A stretch of 64,000 bases of DNA from Pseudobdellovibrionaceae bacterium. Its GTDB lineage: Bacteria; Bdellovibrionota; Bdellovibrionia; Bdellovibrionales; UBA1609. The first letter of the stretch is position 1. Each line of letters starts with the position of its first letter. The stretch covers positions 372,001 to 436,000 of the forward strand of contig JACKAM010000003.1 in the NCBI GenBank assembly GCA_020635075.1, in the 5' to 3' direction. This document shows, one piece after another, positions 63,261-64,000 of the stretch. Made by a program: the position numbers and the translations under genes. Below the pieces are notes generated by a model, which made no database searches, was not told where the DNA came from, and was given only the letters and a program-made list of their open reading frames with translations.

Positions 63261-63884
63261 ATGACCCAGGTTTTAAGAAGATTTGTACCCAGAGCTCCGC
63301 GGTACGTTTTGCGTCCCACGGACAATCGATTTTTGCGGTTTGCCTATCAGGACGACCGAAAGCACACCTTTTCAACTCGCTTTTTGAACGTCTCGGAGAC
63401 TGGCCTGGCCTTTGTCGTAGACCGTGACTGTGTTCCCCATATTGGGGATTTCATCAAGGTCGAATTCCCAGTTCCAGGGCAGGAACAGGTTGCCTGGTTC
63501 GCGAGAGTGGTCAGGATTGAGGAGTATCGCCCTCCCAGAGCCTGGCAGAAGCGTCTGGACAAGGAAAATGATGAAGTCATGGTGGCGGTAAGATTTCACG
63601 ATCTACCCGATGGGCACCGTTCCACCATTAGAGATGGTCTCAATCACAAGTTCAATGAGGTCTTAAAGGAGAGACAGAAAGACAGTGTTTTCCAGCTACT
63701 GAGCTACATCACCGCTCACTTTTGGAAGGCTTGTCTTTACCTAGGTCTGGCCCTGGCCACATTTGGAATTCTCTATGCCTTTTCCAGGCCGACTCCCAAA
63801 TACGACAAAGACCGTGGTTCGCCATGGGGTCAAAGGTATCCTGAATTTAATTTCTTCTCTCCAAAGGATGACAATTCAAATTAA
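63261..63884 (+). CDS. PilZ domain membrane protein
   Basis: The 207-residue protein has a PilZ domain (about 20-130; RFVPRAPRYVLRPTDNRFLRF resembles RxxxR-like clusters and VSETGLAF the second motif), then one membrane helix (about 160-177, ACLYLGLALATFGILYAF) and a short charged tail. It may report c-di-GMP at the inner membrane. It is divergent from the SRAP gene and ends directly before the stop of the next gene. Confidence 0.75.
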   Translation: MTQVLRRFVPRAPRYVLRPTDNRFLRFAYQDDRKHTFSTRFLNVSETGLAFVVDRDCVPHIGDFIKVEFPVPGQEQVAWFARVVRIEEYRPPRAWQKRLDKENDEVMVAVRFHDLPDGHRSTIRDGLNHKFNEVLKERQKDSVFQLLSYITAHFWKACLYLGLALATFGILYAFSRPTPKYDKDRGSPWGQRYPEFNFFSPKDDNSN

Positions 63885-64000
63885 TTATTTCTCAGAGCCG
63901 AACGAGATAGGTGCGGCGAAGCGCTTGGCCTGATCCAGTCGTTCGAGGTAGGCCTTGCGATTGATTTCCACCCCGCCCATGGATTTCATGTGAGGAGTGA
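63885..64000 (-). CDS. Partial gene at the right edge, C-terminal end
   Basis: The last 38 codons of a minus-strand gene are visible, ending in SFGSEK and TAA at 63885-63887; the start lies beyond the window. The piece (TPHMKSMGGVEINRK) is hydrophilic and I do not recognise it. It abuts the PilZ gene stop without a gap. Confidence 0.6.
   Translation of the reverse strand, partial: TPHMKSMGGVEINRKAYLERLDQAKRFAAPISFGSEK

Overview
The window looks like chromosomal DNA of a predatory-type or free-living member of the Bdellovibrionota (Bdellovibrio-like). The reasons are moderate G+C by eye, two transcriptional regulators of the TIGR02147 family (known mainly from Bdellovibrio-type and Fibrobacter genomes), many small secreted or lipoprotein orphan genes, PilZ and PilT proteins, and a Gram-negative envelope set (LolCD, LptE, MurJ, a TonB receptor, an outer-membrane barrel). 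Assignment to genus is inference; no rRNA gene is present. I see no prophage, insertion sequence or CRISPR array.

Layout. 1-1001: two coupled secreted-protein genes, one running off the left edge. 1122-7199 (minus): a housekeeping run of pgpH-like HD phosphohydrolase, ybeY, prfB (with the classical programmed frameshift), lolC and lolD, tightly overlapped. 7231-15589: mazG, two small secreted proteins, murJ, rpsT (TTG start), a PilZ protein, holA-lptE, then divergent aminotransferase and 2-hydroxyacid dehydrogenase genes. 15731-17561: purA, then tRNA-Lys and tRNA-Glu with an unusual palindrome formed by the tRNA-Glu tail. 17708-18202: a secreted protein made of six C-x4-C-x3-GW repeats. 18248-22116: a three-gene operon (c-heme protein, secreted protein broken by an 8-bp duplication, Tat-exported DUF1501 protein). 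22236-24166: divergent methyltransferase paralogues, one with a damaged SAM site. 24195-27599: secreted proteins and a TIGR02147 regulator. 27878-36554: peptide-binding protein, M14-like carboxypeptidase, Na/Pi symporter, a NarK-hemerythrin fusion and a GCS2-type ligase. 36665-41283: radical SAM protein and a second TIGR02147 operon with a surface metalloprotease-like barrel protein. 41411-45963: three multiheme cytochromes c (seven CxxCH motifs in all) and a TonB receptor. 46113-53109: VOC protein, second radical SAM protein, TerB-like protein, two methyltransferases and a large YfhO-type membrane protein. 53266-64000: tRNA-Arg with a second tail palindrome, secreted and TPR proteins, YihY, a phosphatase, response regulator-PilZ, PilT-like ATPase, PepE-like peptidase, M32 carboxypeptidase, SRAP, a PilZ membrane protein and a partial gene at the right edge.

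How the genes fit together. The first 17 kb are mostly conserved core functions (ribosome rescue and maturation, lipoprotein sorting, LPS assembly, nucleotide metabolism). The middle is accessory and envelope-directed: exported heme proteins, peptide uptake and degradation, nitrate transport with a di-iron sensor or store, and secreted proteins next to TIGR02147 regulators. The last part adds signalling and surface motility (PilZ, PilT) and peptide turnover. The most unusual items are the tRNA-tail palindromes, the 8-bp duplication that separates a signal peptide from its protein, the NarK-hemerythrin fusion, the Cys/Gly-Trp repeat protein and the repeated pairing of TIGR02147 regulators with secreted HExxH-like proteins.
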